Shown here in pieces: positions 6,407 through 6,427 of a DNA stretch of 6,427 bases. A program made the translations under genes and the position numbers. Source of the DNA: Pseudofrankia asymbiotica (GTDB taxonomy: Bacteria > Actinomycetota > Actinomycetes > Frankiales > Frankiaceae); NCBI RefSeq assembly GCF_001983105.1, contig NZ_MOMC01000012.1, positions 106,766 to 113,192 of the forward strand. The letters are read 5' to 3'. The stretch's first letter is position 1, and each line of letters begins with the position of its first letter. The notes under the pieces are model-generated. The model saw only the letters and a program-made list of their open reading frames with translations. It was not told where the DNA came from and ran no database searches.

Positions 6407-6427
6407 TGCACGCACGATCGACCGGCC

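Noticed and set aside
6212..6415. N-terminal extension of the second glycosyltransferase to the GTG at 6415
   Set aside because: The extension crosses the AT-rich repeat patch, lacks a signal peptide or helix, and its codon use does not resemble the gene body. The ATG at 6211 lies a sensible distance before the first helix.

Overview
The window is very GC-rich DNA. Third codon positions are mostly G or C, GTG starts are used, and antisense frames stay open for long stretches. These traits, plus membrane proteins swollen by Pro/Ala/Gly/Ser/Asp-rich low-complexity segments, suggest a high-GC actinomycete. A Frankia-like genome would fit, but genus is inferred from style only; no marker gene is present.

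Layout from left to right. (1) The 3' two-thirds of an SDR-family oxidoreductase on the + strand (1-552), cut by the window edge. (2) Seven bases further, converging on it, a long minus-strand gene (560-3121) for a polytopic GT-C-fold (GT39/DUF2142-like) membrane glycosyltransferase with large low-complexity insertions. (3) A 148-base gap, then a minus-strand 3-hydroxyisobutyrate dehydrogenase-family (beta-hydroxyacid dehydrogenase) NAD(P) oxidoreductase (3270-4196) with a clear ribosome binding site. (4) A 227-base gap, then a second minus-strand GT-C-type membrane glycosyltransferase (4424-6211) with a repeat-rich Ser/Asp C-terminal tail. (5) About 215 bases of upstream DNA to the window end, including a short AT-rich patch with direct and inverted repeats that looks regulatory.

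The three minus-strand genes point the same way and could be partly co-transcribed, but gaps of 148 and 227 bases also allow separate promoters. The two glycosyltransferases probably use polyprenyl-phosphate sugars to modify a cell-envelope acceptor outside the membrane. The two soluble dehydrogenases have no obvious link to them, so the cluster looks like an ordinary chromosomal neighbourhood. I found no RNA gene, mobile element, CRISPR array or recognisable defence or biosynthetic system. The points worth a second look are the in-frame tandem repeats within both glycosyltransferases, a mini-ORF overlapping the start of the second one, and the AT-rich repeat patch upstream of it.
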